Source: Branchiibius sp. NY16-3462-2
GTDB taxonomy: Bacteria; Actinomycetota; Actinomycetes; Actinomycetales; Dermatophilaceae
Length of the DNA: 64,000 nucleotides
NCBI RefSeq assembly: GCF_001594145.1
Contig: NZ_LVCF01000040.1
Location: forward strand, 124,001 to 188,000
Reading direction: 5' to 3'
Both the position numbers and the translations under genes were made by a program. The notes below the pieces were generated by a model. It did not search any database. It was given only the letters and a program-made list of their open reading frames with translations, and was not told where the DNA came from. Below are positions 34,133 to 42,834 of this stretch, piece by piece; the stretch's first letter is position 1; each line of letters starts with the position of its first letter.

Positions 34133-35266
34133 ATGACCACGCACCAGCCCCACGGCATCGTCCCCCCGCACCTGCTGCAGCACCTGGCCGACTCGGCTGA
34201 CACCGATGTCGCCGAGGCCGCGCGGCGCACTCTTGAGCTCAGCGTGGACATCTCAGTGCAGCGCGAATATCGCGCGGCCCGCGCTGACCAGTCCGGGCTG
34301 ATCCCGCCCCAGTTGCGTGACCGGGCCCGATCGCATCGCACGACGGGGACGGAACTGCGCGATGTCACCGCTCCGTCGGCGCCGGGTGAGCCAGGCCCGC
34401 AGCGCACCATCTATACGGCTAACCAGGGCACCACTCTGCCGGGCACGAAGGTGCGCGCCGAGGGCCAGAGTCCCGTTGCAGATGAGTCGGCCAACGAAGC
34501 GTACGACGGTCTCGGCGACACGTTTGCGCTGTATTGGCAAGCGTTCCAACGCAATTCGCTGGATAACAAGGGCCTGCCGCTGATCGCGACCGTGCACTAC
34601 GACAAGCAGTTCGACAATGCCTACTGGGATGGCCAGCAGATGGTCTTCGGGGACGGCGACGGGGTCTACTTCAGCTCTTTCACCGATTCCGTCGACGTGA
34701 TCGGCCACGAGTTGACCCACGGCGTGACGCAGTACACCGCAGGCCTGACCTATGTCGCCCAGCCCGGTGCGTTGAACGAGTCGATGTCGGACTGCTTCGG
34801 GTCGATGGTGAAGCAGTGGGTCAAGGGCCAGACCGCGCAGCAGGCTGACTGGTTGATCGGCGAGGGCCTGTTCACCGCGAAGGTGAACGGCGTCGCGTTG
34901 CGCTCGATGAAAGCCCCCGGGACGGCGTACGACGACCCGCACCTTGGCAAGGACCCGCAGCCGGCCGATATGACCGGCTACCAGGATCTGCCGCACGACT
35001 CCGCTCACGACAACGGCGGCGTGCACATCAACTCCGGCATCCCCAACCGCGCGTTCTACCTGGCAGCCACGGGTATTGGCGGCAGCAGCTGGGAAGGCGC
35101 CGGGCGCGTCTGGTACGCCGTCCTAACCGGCGGCAAACTGGCCAAAGACGTTGACTTCAAAGGGTTTGCGCAGGCCACCATCGACACCGCGGGTCAACTC
35201 TTCGGTGCCAGCAGCAGCCAGCGCGACGCGGTCAGCGAGGCCTGGACGACGGTGAAGGTGCTGTAA
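34133..35266 (+). CDS. M4 metallopeptidase, protealysin-like
   Basis: 377 aa. The zinc site is HELTH (192-196) in VIGHELTHGVTQYTAG, with the third ligand Glu in NESMSDCFGSM and catalytic His in HDNGGVHINSGIPNRAFYL. There is no signal peptide. The short N-terminal propeptide has GIVPPHLLQHLAD, equivalent to the PPY motif of protealysin precursors. Protealysin-like enzymes are often cytoplasmic or exported by unusual routes and are commonly beside an emfourin inhibitor gene; none is present here. The next gene is 2 bases after the stop. Confidence 0.9.
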   Translation: MTTHQPHGIVPPHLLQHLADSADTDVAEAARRTLELSVDISVQREYRAARADQSGLIPPQLRDRARSHRTTGTELRDVTAPSAPGEPGPQRTIYTANQGTTLPGTKVRAEGQSPVADESANEAYDGLGDTFALYWQAFQRNSLDNKGLPLIATVHYDKQFDNAYWDGQQMVFGDGDGVYFSSFTDSVDVIGHELTHGVTQYTAGLTYVAQPGALNESMSDCFGSMVKQWVKGQTAQQADWLIGEGLFTAKVNGVALRSMKAPGTAYDDPHLGKDPQPADMTGYQDLPHDSAHDNGGVHINSGIPNRAFYLAATGIGGSSWEGAGRVWYAVLTGGKLAKDVDFKGFAQATIDTAGQLFGASSSQRDAVSEAWTTVKVL

Positions 35267-35268
35267 CC

Positions 35269-35835
35269 ATGGGCGCATTGATCTACGCGGCCAATGTCTC
35301 CCTCGATGGTTTCCTCGAGGATGCCACGGGCGCCTTCGACTGGTCGGTGCCGGACGAAGCGGTGCACGCGTTCTGGAACGATCACGAGCGGAGGATCGGG
35401 ACCTCGCTGTATGGCCGGCGCATGTACGAGACGATGCGCGTGTGGGAGGAGGACGAGTGGCTGGTGGACGAGCCTGAGGTCGTGCGCGAGTACGCCGACA
35501 TCTGGCGCGACACCGACAAGATCGTCTACTCGACGTCACTCACCGAGGCGTCGACCGCCCGCACCACCCTCGAGCACCGTTTTGACCCGGAGGCGGTGCG
35601 CCGGCTGAAGGACTTTTCCGATGTCGATGTCAGCATCGGGGGCGCGACGATCGCGGCGGAAGCGTTCCGGCACGGCCTCGTCGACGAGTGCGTCCTGCTG
35701 CTGTGCCCGGTGACCGTCGGCGGCGGCAAACCTGCACTGCCCCGCGATCTACGTCTCGACCTGGAGTTGCTCGAGCAAGGGCACTTCGACAACGGGGTCG
35801 TATCCGTCCGCTACGCGGTGCGGCACCGCGTCTGA
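35269..35835 (+). CDS. Dihydrofolate reductase-like (RibD C-terminal) protein
   Basis: 188 aa NADPH-binding reductase fold. It opens MGALIYAANVSLDGFLEDAT; the conserved GRRMYETMRVW is near residue 46, DVSIGGATIAAEAFRHGLVD near 125 and TVGGGKPALP near 150. The family is homologous to DHFR and the RibD reductase domain, but chromosomal singletons like this have unknown substrates. Close spacing to the M4 protease gene suggests cotranscription, though I see no functional link. Confidence 0.86.
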   Translation: MGALIYAANVSLDGFLEDATGAFDWSVPDEAVHAFWNDHERRIGTSLYGRRMYETMRVWEEDEWLVDEPEVVREYADIWRDTDKIVYSTSLTEASTARTTLEHRFDPEAVRRLKDFSDVDVSIGGATIAAEAFRHGLVDECVLLLCPVTVGGGKPALPRDLRLDLELLEQGHFDNGVVSVRYAVRHRV

Positions 35836-35890
35836 TCCTGACCCGGACACCGCAAGACAGCTGACGAGGTCGGTCCCGCAGAATGCGACC

Positions 35891-36123
35891 ATGGCCCTCA
35901 TCTCGCCGTTCGCCCGGTTCTGGGCGGCCGACGGGACGGGTGAACGCGACGGGCCGGTCGGTGAATCGGACCATGGCGGCCGTGGGCGCTCTGCTCGGTG
36001 GGGTGGCAGTTTGCCGCGTCCGGCGAGCGCGCGGTGCTCGGCGTCGTCGTTCTGTTGTTCGCGATCGCGGCGGCGCTGGCCGCCACCGAGCCGGTCCGGA
36101 CCGCCGTTACGGACATCCGGTGA
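35891..36123 (+). pseudogene. Possible frameshifted small membrane-protein gene
   Basis: This covers most of the 324 bases between 35836 and 36159, which hold no intact gene. Three fragments in three frames look as if they belong together: MALISPFARFWAADGTGERD (from 35891), then VNRTMAAVGALLGGV in a second frame, then WQFAASGERAVLGVVVLLFA up to a TGA at 36121-36123 in a third. Joined, they would make a small protein with one or two membrane segments. The joins are inference and need two indels, so this may instead be noncoding. Confidence 0.3.
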
Positions 36124-36159
36124 CCGACGTGGCATTGCCACCACGTCCTGCGGGCGTGG

Positions 36160-36702
36160 CTATCTCCTCGCGGCGTCCAGATCAGCTTTCGTCAGTACGG
36201 CGTACGTGGTCACGCCGATCTCCGACAGGGTGTTGCCGCCCGGCTCCGATCGATCGATAGCGCACACCACCGTGTGAACAGTCGCCTCTCGTTCACGCAG
36301 CGCGATCGCAGCATCGCGTACTGCGCCTCCTGTGGTGATGATGTCCTCCACGAGCGTGACGGTCTGCCCCGCGAAGTCGCCACCTTCAGCGAGTCGACAC
36401 GTGCCGTACGTCTTGGCCTTCTTGCGCACGAAGATCGCCGGCAGCCCGGTGATGGCACTCAAGATGGTCGCGATGGGCACACCGCCCAGTTCGAGGCCGC
36501 CCAGAACCTCGGTATCCGCAGGGAGCAACGGCACCATGTGTTCAGCGACGCGACGAAGTAGCTCGGGATCTCCCTCGAAGCGGTACTTGTCGAAGTACTC
36601 ATCGGTGACGATGCCGCTGCGGAGCGTGAACTTCCCACGGATGCGACACGCGGAATCGATCAAGCCAGCGAGGTCAGCAATGTCCGTCGGCATGGCCGCC
36701 AT
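36160..36702 (-). CDS. pyrE: Orotate phosphoribosyltransferase
   Basis: 180 aa, pyrimidine biosynthesis: orotate plus PRPP gives OMP. The PRPP-binding motif is TVTLVEDIITTGGAV, the Lys-rich loop is VRKKAKTYGT and the N-terminal substrate region is KFTLRSGIVTDEYFDKYRF. The frame is open to 36960, but the ATG at 36702 (or 36693) fits the family. It is not with other pyr genes. Confidence 0.92.
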   Translation of the reverse strand: MAAMPTDIADLAGLIDSACRIRGKFTLRSGIVTDEYFDKYRFEGDPELLRRVAEHMVPLLPADTEVLGGLELGGVPIATILSAITGLPAIFVRKKAKTYGTCRLAEGGDFAGQTVTLVEDIITTGGAVRDAAIALREREATVHTVVCAIDRSEPGGNTLSEIGVTTYAVLTKADLDAARR

Positions 36703-36785
36703 GATGCCACCGCCTGGTTTGCCACCGAGCCAGTCCGGACTGCCGTTCCTGACACCCGGTGAGCTCACATGGTCCGCGCTCTCTG

Positions 36786-37214
36786 TTAGGTGAGCAGCCG
36801 CTCCGCCGCCGAGGTCGGATTCAACGCCAGGCCGGACGCAATCAGCTTCCGATCCGCGCTCACTAGCGGGATACCCAGTTCCTGGCCGCAGGCAGCCCAG
36901 CTGGCGTCGTAAAACGACAATCGATGCTGCTCCGAGATGGCGGCTGCAGTCCGCAACCACGACGGGTCCATCGACACCGGCGGACCCACGATCGCAAGCA
37001 GATCGAGTAACTGGTCGTGAATTCGCTGCCCGGCCCAGCCAAGAGCACGGGCTAGCACGTTGCCGACCTCGTAGACCGCAAGGTCGAGCACATACGCGTC
37101 CAGCGCGCCCGCAGCGTGCGCGTCGCGGAGTGCGCGTGCGGCCGCAACTTCCTGCTCACCCTCCTCGTGGAACCACTTGATGAGGACCGACGTGTCAACC
37201 AGCACGCTGGTCAT
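36786..37214 (-). CDS. vapC: VapC-like PIN-domain toxin
   Basis: 142 aa PIN-domain ribonuclease. The acidic Mg site is visible: Asp in VDTSVLIKWF, Glu in LAVYEVGNVLA, Asp in SFYDASWAACG and Asp in VSADRKL. Such toxins cleave tRNA or rRNA when free from antitoxin. Its ATG overlaps the antitoxin stop by 4 bases, the standard VapBC arrangement. Confidence 0.88.
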   Translation of the reverse strand: MTSVLVDTSVLIKWFHEEGEQEVAAARALRDAHAAGALDAYVLDLAVYEVGNVLARALGWAGQRIHDQLLDLLAIVGPPVSMDPSWLRTAAAISEQHRLSFYDASWAACGQELGIPLVSADRKLIASGLALNPTSAAERLLT

Positions 37215-37447
37215 CGAAGCCGATCACGGTCGTTGCGGACCAGATCTGCGGACTCGAAGGCACCCGCCTCCGCAAAGCGCCGTTGCGACCGAGTGATCGC
37301 CGCGTCGAGAGCGATGGGATCGCGACGGCCAAGTTCTCGACGAGCGGCAGCAGCGAGAAACGCGCTGCGGCTAGTTGACCGGCGGCGTACCTCGGCATCA
37401 ACCTCAGCTAAGAGTTCGTCGGGAAGTGAGACAAGCACCTTGGACAT
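37211..37447 (-). CDS. vapB: VapB-like ribbon-helix-helix antitoxin
   Basis: 78 aa. An N-terminal ribbon-helix-helix DNA-binding segment, KVLVSLPDELLAEVDAEVR with SRSAFLAAAARREL, is followed by a charged tail likely to bind the toxin (RFAEAGAFESADLVRND). As in other VapBC pairs it probably represses its own operon. The upstream sequence has ACTTTCAGTATATCC near 37449, which may overlap the promoter. Confidence 0.85.
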   Translation of the reverse strand: MSKVLVSLPDELLAEVDAEVRRRSTSRSAFLAAAARRELGRRDPIALDAAITRSQRRFAEAGAFESADLVRNDRDRLR

Positions 37448-37475
37448 ACTTTCAGTATATCCGGGCGGATAGCCG

Positions 37476-38324
37476 TCAGAACTCTTCGTGGGTGCGGGAA
37501 TCCCAGGCGGCGTCCTCGCCGAGATCCAGCCCCGTCAACCGCTCCATCTGCGAGTCGGTCAATTCGAAGTCGAAGACGTCGGCGTTCTCCCGCTGCCGCT
37601 CCGGATCGCCCGACTTCGGGATGGCGATGATGCCCTGCTGCACGTGCCAGCGCAGAATCACCTGGCCGACCGAGCGCCCGGTCTCCTCGGCGATCTCGCC
37701 TACGACGGGCGATGAAGGCAGCTTCTCCCGCAGACCCAACGGCCCCCACGCTTCGGTGAGGATCCCCCGGTCAGTCATGAAGCCGCGCAGGTGGGTGCGG
37801 GCCAGCATCGGGCTGCACTGGATCTGATTGATCGCCGGCCACACCCCCGTGGCGTCGTAGAGAGCAGCGAGCTGCTCCTGCACGAAGTTGCTGGTGCCGA
37901 CCGACCGGATCAGACCCTCGGACTGCAGGTCCATCATGGTCGCGAAGGACTCGACGTACTTGCCCTGGCTGGGGTTGGGCCAGTGGATCAGGTACAGGTC
38001 CAGGTAGTCCAGACCCAGCGCGGTCAAGCTCTTCTCCAACCCGCGTCGCACGGAGTCGGTGCCATGGTCACTCCCCCGCAATTTGCTTGTCACGATGAGG
38101 GTTTCGCGATCAACGCCACTGTCCCGGATGCCCTGCCCGACACCGTCCTCGTTGCCGTACTGCGCCGCCGTATCGATCAACCGGTAGCCGACCCCGATGG
38201 CCGACGAGACGGCGTCCGCGCACTCCTGACCCTTCAACGGGTAGGTGCCCAGACCGATCAACGGCAGGTCACGCGAACTGTCCGCGGTGGCAAGAGAGGT
38301 GGTCGCGATGAAGGAGTAGGCCAT
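37476..38324 (-). CDS. Aldo/keto reductase
   Basis: 282 aa NADPH-dependent (alpha/beta)8 barrel reductase. The catalytic tetrad is seen as Asp in GYRLIDTAAQYGNE, Tyr in the same stretch, Lys in VTSKLRG and His in LIHWPNP. NADPH contacts include AIPKSGDPERQREN. It resembles 2,5-diketo-gluconate reductase-like AKR5/AKR3 members. Stand-alone; physiological substrate unknown. Confidence 0.9.
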   Translation of the reverse strand: MAYSFIATTSLATADSSRDLPLIGLGTYPLKGQECADAVSSAIGVGYRLIDTAAQYGNEDGVGQGIRDSGVDRETLIVTSKLRGSDHGTDSVRRGLEKSLTALGLDYLDLYLIHWPNPSQGKYVESFATMMDLQSEGLIRSVGTSNFVQEQLAALYDATGVWPAINQIQCSPMLARTHLRGFMTDRGILTEAWGPLGLREKLPSSPVVGEIAEETGRSVGQVILRWHVQQGIIAIPKSGDPERQRENADVFDFELTDSQMERLTGLDLGEDAAWDSRTHEEF

Positions 38325-38347
38325 GCGGCCAGTCTGCTCCGAAACGA

Positions 38348-39106
38348 TCAGCGGCGAAGGTCCGGGGCCCTCCGAACGGCGACGTACCGCTCGTCCAATT
38401 CCTCGATACTGAACCGGCCGATCGGGATCTCGCCGAGCACGGTCTCCTCGGCCAGACCCTGCGGCGTGATCCGGGTGACGACCTCGCGCACCTGCTCACC
38501 GTCACGCAGCACCCGGTAGGTGTTGGTGATCTCCACCCGGTCCTCCCGTGAGCGCTGATCGAAGAACGGCCGCGCCGCGAACCAGCGCTGGTACTCCTGC
38601 CGCCCGATGGTCGCCTTGCGCAACAACGTCATCGGGACCTCGGTGACCGGGACGCCGCCGTAGGAGCGGCTGAGCAGGATCGGCGCACCCGGGACCATCA
38701 CCTGCGACATGCGCTCCCAGAACGCCTCGCGGGCCGGTTCGGACAGGAAGTAGATGACGTTGAACAGCAGCGCCCCACCAGACTCCGGGGGCAACCAGCA
38801 CTCGGTGATCGGCTCGGGCACCACCGTCACGCGGTCGCGCAACAGGTCGTCGTCGGCGACCCGCCGCATCAGCAGCGAGCGCATCAGCGGGTCGGGCTCG
38901 ACGGCCACCACATCGGTGCCGGTGAAGCGGTGCGCCAGCACCTGGGTCGTCAACCCACTACCGCAGCCGATGTCCAGCAACGGCCGGGAGGTGTCGAAAC
39001 CGGCTGTGTCCCAAGGGACATGGTCGATGTAGTCCTCGGACGACTCGGGCTGCCGCAGGAACTCACCGAATTCCGCCCACGCCAGGGTGTCTGGATCCTC
39101 TCCCAT
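38348..39106 (-). CDS. SAM-dependent methyltransferase
   Basis: 252 aa. Motif I is LLDIGCGSGLTTQVL, the acidic ribose-binding end is VVAVEPDPLM, and the mid region GGALLFNVIYFLSEPAREAF fits motif IV. Its ATG overlaps the era stop by 1 base within the ATGA arrangement, so it is translated after era. Substrate unknown. Confidence 0.82.
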   Translation of the reverse strand: MGEDPDTLAWAEFGEFLRQPESSEDYIDHVPWDTAGFDTSRPLLDIGCGSGLTTQVLAHRFTGTDVVAVEPDPLMRSLLMRRVADDDLLRDRVTVVPEPITECWLPPESGGALLFNVIYFLSEPAREAFWERMSQVMVPGAPILLSRSYGGVPVTEVPMTLLRKATIGRQEYQRWFAARPFFDQRSREDRVEITNTYRVLRDGEQVREVVTRITPQGLAEETVLGEIPIGRFSIEELDERYVAVRRAPDLRR

Positions 39107-40020
39107 CAGAACCCCAACTTAGACAACTGGTTGGGGTCGCGCTGCCAGTCCTTGGCGATCTTCACGTGCAGGTCCAGATAGACGCGCTGACCGAGCAACT
39201 CCTCGATCGCCGTACGCGCATTGGTCCCCACCTCGCGCAGGCGCGAACCCCCGCGGCCGATGATGATCGCCTTCTGGCTGGACCGCTCGACAAAGACATT
39301 CACCCGTACGTCGAGGAGCGGCTTATCGGCCGGCCGGCCTTCTCGTGGGGTGATCTCCTCGACCACCACCGCAAGACTGTGCGGCAGCTCATCGCGTACG
39401 CCTTCGAGGGCGGCCTCCCGGACCAGCTCGGCGATCATCACCGCGTCCGGCTCGTCGGTGTGCACATCGGAGGGGTACAGCTGCGGTGACACCGGCAGGT
39501 GCGACATCAGTACCTCGGCCACCGTGTCGACCTGGTCCCCGCGGGTCGCCGAGCAGGGCACGATGTCGTCCCAGTCGCCCAGTCCATCGATGGCCACGAG
39601 ATGCTCCGCGAGCCGGTCCTTGTCCACCCGGTCGCTCTTGGTCGCGATCGCCACCACCGGACGGCGGCGGCCCTGGCGGATCTCGGCGAGTTCGCGGGCG
39701 ATGAAGGTGTCCCCCGGACCGATCCGCTGGTCAGCGGGCAGGCAGAAGCCGATGACGTCCACGTCGAGCAACGTTTCGCGGACCACGTCGTTGAGGCGCT
39801 GACCCAACAGGGTGCGTGGTTTGTGCAGACCGGGGGTGTCGACCAGCACCAGTTGCGCGTGCTCGGTGGTCAGGATGCCGCGCACGGTGTGCCGGGTGGT
39901 CTGCGGCTTGCTGGAGGTGATGGCGACCTTCTGCCCCACCAGGGCGTTGGTCAGCGTCGACTTGCCGGCATTGGGCCGACCCACCAGGCAGGCGAATCCA
40001 GCGTGGAAAGCCTCACTCAC
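39106..40020 (-). CDS. era: GTPase Era
   Basis: 304 aa ribosome-assembly GTPase binding the 3' end of 16S rRNA. G1 is GRPNAGKSTL, G3 is VDTPGLHKP, G4 is ATKSDRVDK, and the C-terminal KH domain carries AIIIGRGGSRLREVG. It overlaps the CorC-like gene by 4 bases. ybeY-corC-era is a standard actinobacterial run. Confidence 0.96.
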   Translation of the reverse strand: MSEAFHAGFACLVGRPNAGKSTLTNALVGQKVAITSSKPQTTRHTVRGILTTEHAQLVLVDTPGLHKPRTLLGQRLNDVVRETLLDVDVIGFCLPADQRIGPGDTFIARELAEIRQGRRRPVVAIATKSDRVDKDRLAEHLVAIDGLGDWDDIVPCSATRGDQVDTVAEVLMSHLPVSPQLYPSDVHTDEPDAVMIAELVREAALEGVRDELPHSLAVVVEEITPREGRPADKPLLDVRVNVFVERSSQKAIIIGRGGSRLREVGTNARTAIEELLGQRVYLDLHVKIAKDWQRDPNQLSKLGF

Positions 40021-41312
40021 GGCGCTGCCACCTCCTCGTGTTCGACGGACGGCTCATCGTCAGGAACCACCCGTGACACCAGAATGGTCGCAATCTGGTG
40101 CCGGCGTCCGGCCATCTCATCAGCAGTCAGTTGCAGACCCGCGATCTGTGCGGTCGCACCCGGGATGGGCACCCGCCCGATCAGCTTGGCCAACAGTCCC
40201 CCGACCGTGTCGACGTCGTCGTCCTCCAGCGTCACGTCCATCAACTCCGCCAGGTCGTCGACCGGCATCCGGGCCGGGATCCGGATGACACCGTCGGGCA
40301 GTTCCTCCACCCCGGGGGCGACCCGGTCGTACTCGTCGTCGATCTCGCCGACGACCTCTTCGATGATGTCCTCCAGTGTGATCAGCCCGGCCGTGCCGCC
40401 GTACTCATCGATCACCACCGCGAAGTGCTGCCGGCTGGTCTGCATCTCCCGCAGCAGGTCATCGATCGGTTTGCTGTCCGGGATGAAGGCCACCTCACGC
40501 GCGACCTCGGTGACCGGCAGCGACGCACTGTCCGGGTTGAGCGTCAACCGGCGCGCGACGTCCTTGAGGAAGACCAGGCCCTCGATATCGTCGGGGCCGT
40601 CATCGACGACCGGGACGCGGGAGAACCCGGAGCGCAGGAAGAGGGACATCGCCGAGCGCAACGACTTGGTCTTGTCGATCACGACCATGTCGGTACGCGG
40701 CACCATCACCTCGCGGGCCACGGTGTCGCCGAGTTCGAAGACCGAATGGATCATCCGGCGCTCGTCAGCCTCGATCAGTTGGGAGTCGGTGGCCATGTCG
40801 ACGAAGTCGCGCAACTCCTCTTCCGAGGCGAACGGGCCGTCGCGGAAGCCCGGACCGGGCGTGACCGCGTTGCCGACCGCGACCAGTCCACGCGCGACCG
40901 GACCGAGCACGGTCAGGAAGAAACTGACGACGGGCGCGCCGAAGAGAGCCATCGCGGTCGCGTGCTGCTGACCGAAGGTCCGCGGCGACACCCCGACCAG
41001 GATGAACGACGCCAGCGCCATGACGCCGATCGCGACCAGGAGGGTCACCCAGAAGTCCTCGAAGATCCGGTCGGCGGCCAACGTGACCAGCACCGCCGCG
41101 GTCGCCTCGGCGCCGACCCGCAGGAACGCCAGCACCATCGCGGCCGGTCCGCGGTTGTCGACCAACCGCACCAGTTGCACGGCTCCACGCCGGCCGTCCT
41201 CGAGGAGCTCGCGAGCCTGGGACTTGCTGATCCGGACCAGCGAACTCTCCATCGCGGCCAGGAAGAACCCGGCGACGACGGAGGCGAACGCGACGACCAG
41301 CAGGGCGATCAC
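40017..41312 (-). CDS. CorC/HlyC-like membrane protein (DUF21-CBS-CorC_HlyC)
   Basis: 431 aa. Four N-terminal membrane segments of the DUF21/CNNM type are followed by a CBS pair (MVPRTDMVVIDKTKSLRSAM; VAFIPDSKPIDDLLREMQTS, FAVVIDEYGGTAGLIT) and a CorC_HlyC domain (FPVDDLAELMDVTLED-like). Members are linked to magnesium or cobalt efflux. The gene is always near ybeY and era in this lineage. Confidence 0.9.
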   Translation of the reverse strand: MIALLVVAFASVVAGFFLAAMESSLVRISKSQARELLEDGRRGAVQLVRLVDNRGPAAMVLAFLRVGAEATAAVLVTLAADRIFEDFWVTLLVAIGVMALASFILVGVSPRTFGQQHATAMALFGAPVVSFFLTVLGPVARGLVAVGNAVTPGPGFRDGPFASEEELRDFVDMATDSQLIEADERRMIHSVFELGDTVAREVMVPRTDMVVIDKTKSLRSAMSLFLRSGFSRVPVVDDGPDDIEGLVFLKDVARRLTLNPDSASLPVTEVAREVAFIPDSKPIDDLLREMQTSRQHFAVVIDEYGGTAGLITLEDIIEEVVGEIDDEYDRVAPGVEELPDGVIRIPARMPVDDLAELMDVTLEDDDVDTVGGLLAKLIGRVPIPGATAQIAGLQLTADEMAGRRHQIATILVSRVVPDDEPSVEHEEVAAP

Positions 41313-41319
41313 GGCCCGA

Positions 41320-41814
41320 TCACTCCCCTGACGGCGGTTGGATCCGGGCCGGTTCGCGCCGCTCCTGACTGGCCAGGAAGGTCAGCAGCAGGGTGCGCTG
41401 CAACCCGAACATCTCCTGCCGCTCCTGCGGCTCGGCGTGATCGAACCCGAGCAGGTGCAAGATGCCGTGCACCGTCAGCAGCAGCAGTTCCTCCTCGGTG
41501 CTGTGCCCCGCCTCCGCGGCTTGTTTGGCGGCCACGCTCGGGCACAGGACCAGGTCGCCCAGGATGCCGGGCTCAGGGTCTTCCCCGTCGCGCCCGGGCC
41601 GCAACTCATCCATCGGGAAGCTCATCACGTCGGTCGGCCCGGGCAGGTCCATCCACTGCACGTGCAGGGTCTCCATGGCCGGTTCGTCCACGACCCGTAC
41701 GCATAGGTCGGCGTGCGGGTGCACCCGCATCTCGGTCATGACGTACGCCGCGCAGTCCCGCAGTTCTTCCAGGTCCACCTCGACGTCGGTCTCGTTGAGG
41801 ACGTCGATGCTCAC
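41320..41814 (-). CDS. ybeY: Endoribonuclease YbeY
   Basis: 164 aa. The zinc-binding motif is HGILHLLGFDHAEPQE (H3 signature), with PTDVMSFPMDE upstream. It matures the 3' end of 16S rRNA. Its ATG overlaps the phoH stop by 4 bases. Normal length for the family. Confidence 0.95.
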   Translation of the reverse strand: MSIDVLNETDVEVDLEELRDCAAYVMTEMRVHPHADLCVRVVDEPAMETLHVQWMDLPGPTDVMSFPMDELRPGRDGEDPEPGILGDLVLCPSVAAKQAAEAGHSTEEELLLLTVHGILHLLGFDHAEPQERQEMFGLQRTLLLTFLASQERREPARIQPPSGE

Positions 41815-42827
41815 GAGCGCTTCCCGGCGGGACGCAACGACGCGGGCGGGTGGTGCGCGTCCCAGGAGCCATAGGCCTCGACGATCGCACTGACCAAGCG
41901 GTGCCGCACGACGTCCTGGGCGCTGAGGTAGGCGAAGTGGATGTCATCGACGTCGCTGAGGATGTCCTGGATGATCCGCAGACCGGAGGTCGTGCCACCG
42001 GGCAGGTCGACCTGGGTGACGTCACCGGTGATGACCATCTTGGAGCCGAATCCCAGACGGGTGAGGAACATCTTCATCTGCTCGGCCGAGGTGTTCTGCG
42101 CCTCGTCGAGGATGATGAACGCGTCGTTGAGGGTGCGACCGCGCATGTAGGCCAGCGGGGCCACCTCGATCGTGCCGGAGGCCATCAGCCGCGGGATCGA
42201 CTCGGGATCGACCATGTCGTGCAGCGCGTCGTACAGCGGCCGCAGGTAGGGATCGATCTTGTCGTTGAGCGTGCCGGGCAGGAAGCCCAACCGCTCACCG
42301 GCCTCGACCGCCGGACGGGTCAGGATGATCCGGTTGACCTGCTTGGCCTGCAACGCCGCGACCGCCTTGGCCATCGCCAGGTAGGTCTTTCCGGTGCCGG
42401 CCGGGCCGATCCCGAAGATGATCGTGTTGGCGTCGATCGCGTCGACGTATTCCTTCTGCCCCAACGTTTTCGGCCGGATCGTGCGTCCTCGGCTGGAGAC
42501 GATGTTCATCGTGAGTACGTCGGCCGGCCGCTCGCGGGTCTGCCCCCGCAGCATCTGGATCGAGCGCTCGACCGCGTCGCGGTTCAGCGGCTGACCGGCG
42601 TCGACGATCTCAACCAGCTCGTCGATGAGTTCCTCGACGAGGGCCATGTCGGCGCTGTCGCCTTCCAACCGGAAAGCGTTGCCGCGCACGTGGATCTGCA
42701 AGCCGGGGAAGGCGCGCTCCATGGTCCGCAGCAACTCATCGCGGGGGCCGAGGAGGGCGACCATGGAGACACCGGCCGGGATCTCGACGGTGTGGGTGGG
42801 TGTTTTCGGTTGGTCCTGATCGGTCAT
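41811..42827 (-). CDS. phoH: PhoH-like protein
   Basis: 338 aa ATPase. Walker A is GPAGTGKTYLAMAKAV, Walker B is AFIILDEAQNTS, and the ITGDVTQVDLPGG motif follows. It is a predicted RNA helicase-type ATPase tied to ribosome quality control through its ybeY partner. The N-terminal 100 residues are a KH-like PhoH preface (MVALLGPRDELL). Confidence 0.93.
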   Translation of the reverse strand: MTDQDQPKTPTHTVEIPAGVSMVALLGPRDELLRTMERAFPGLQIHVRGNAFRLEGDSADMALVEELIDELVEIVDAGQPLNRDAVERSIQMLRGQTRERPADVLTMNIVSSRGRTIRPKTLGQKEYVDAIDANTIIFGIGPAGTGKTYLAMAKAVAALQAKQVNRIILTRPAVEAGERLGFLPGTLNDKIDPYLRPLYDALHDMVDPESIPRLMASGTIEVAPLAYMRGRTLNDAFIILDEAQNTSAEQMKMFLTRLGFGSKMVITGDVTQVDLPGGTTSGLRIIQDILSDVDDIHFAYLSAQDVVRHRLVSAIVEAYGSWDAHHPPASLRPAGKRS

Positions 42828-42834
42828 CGTCTGC

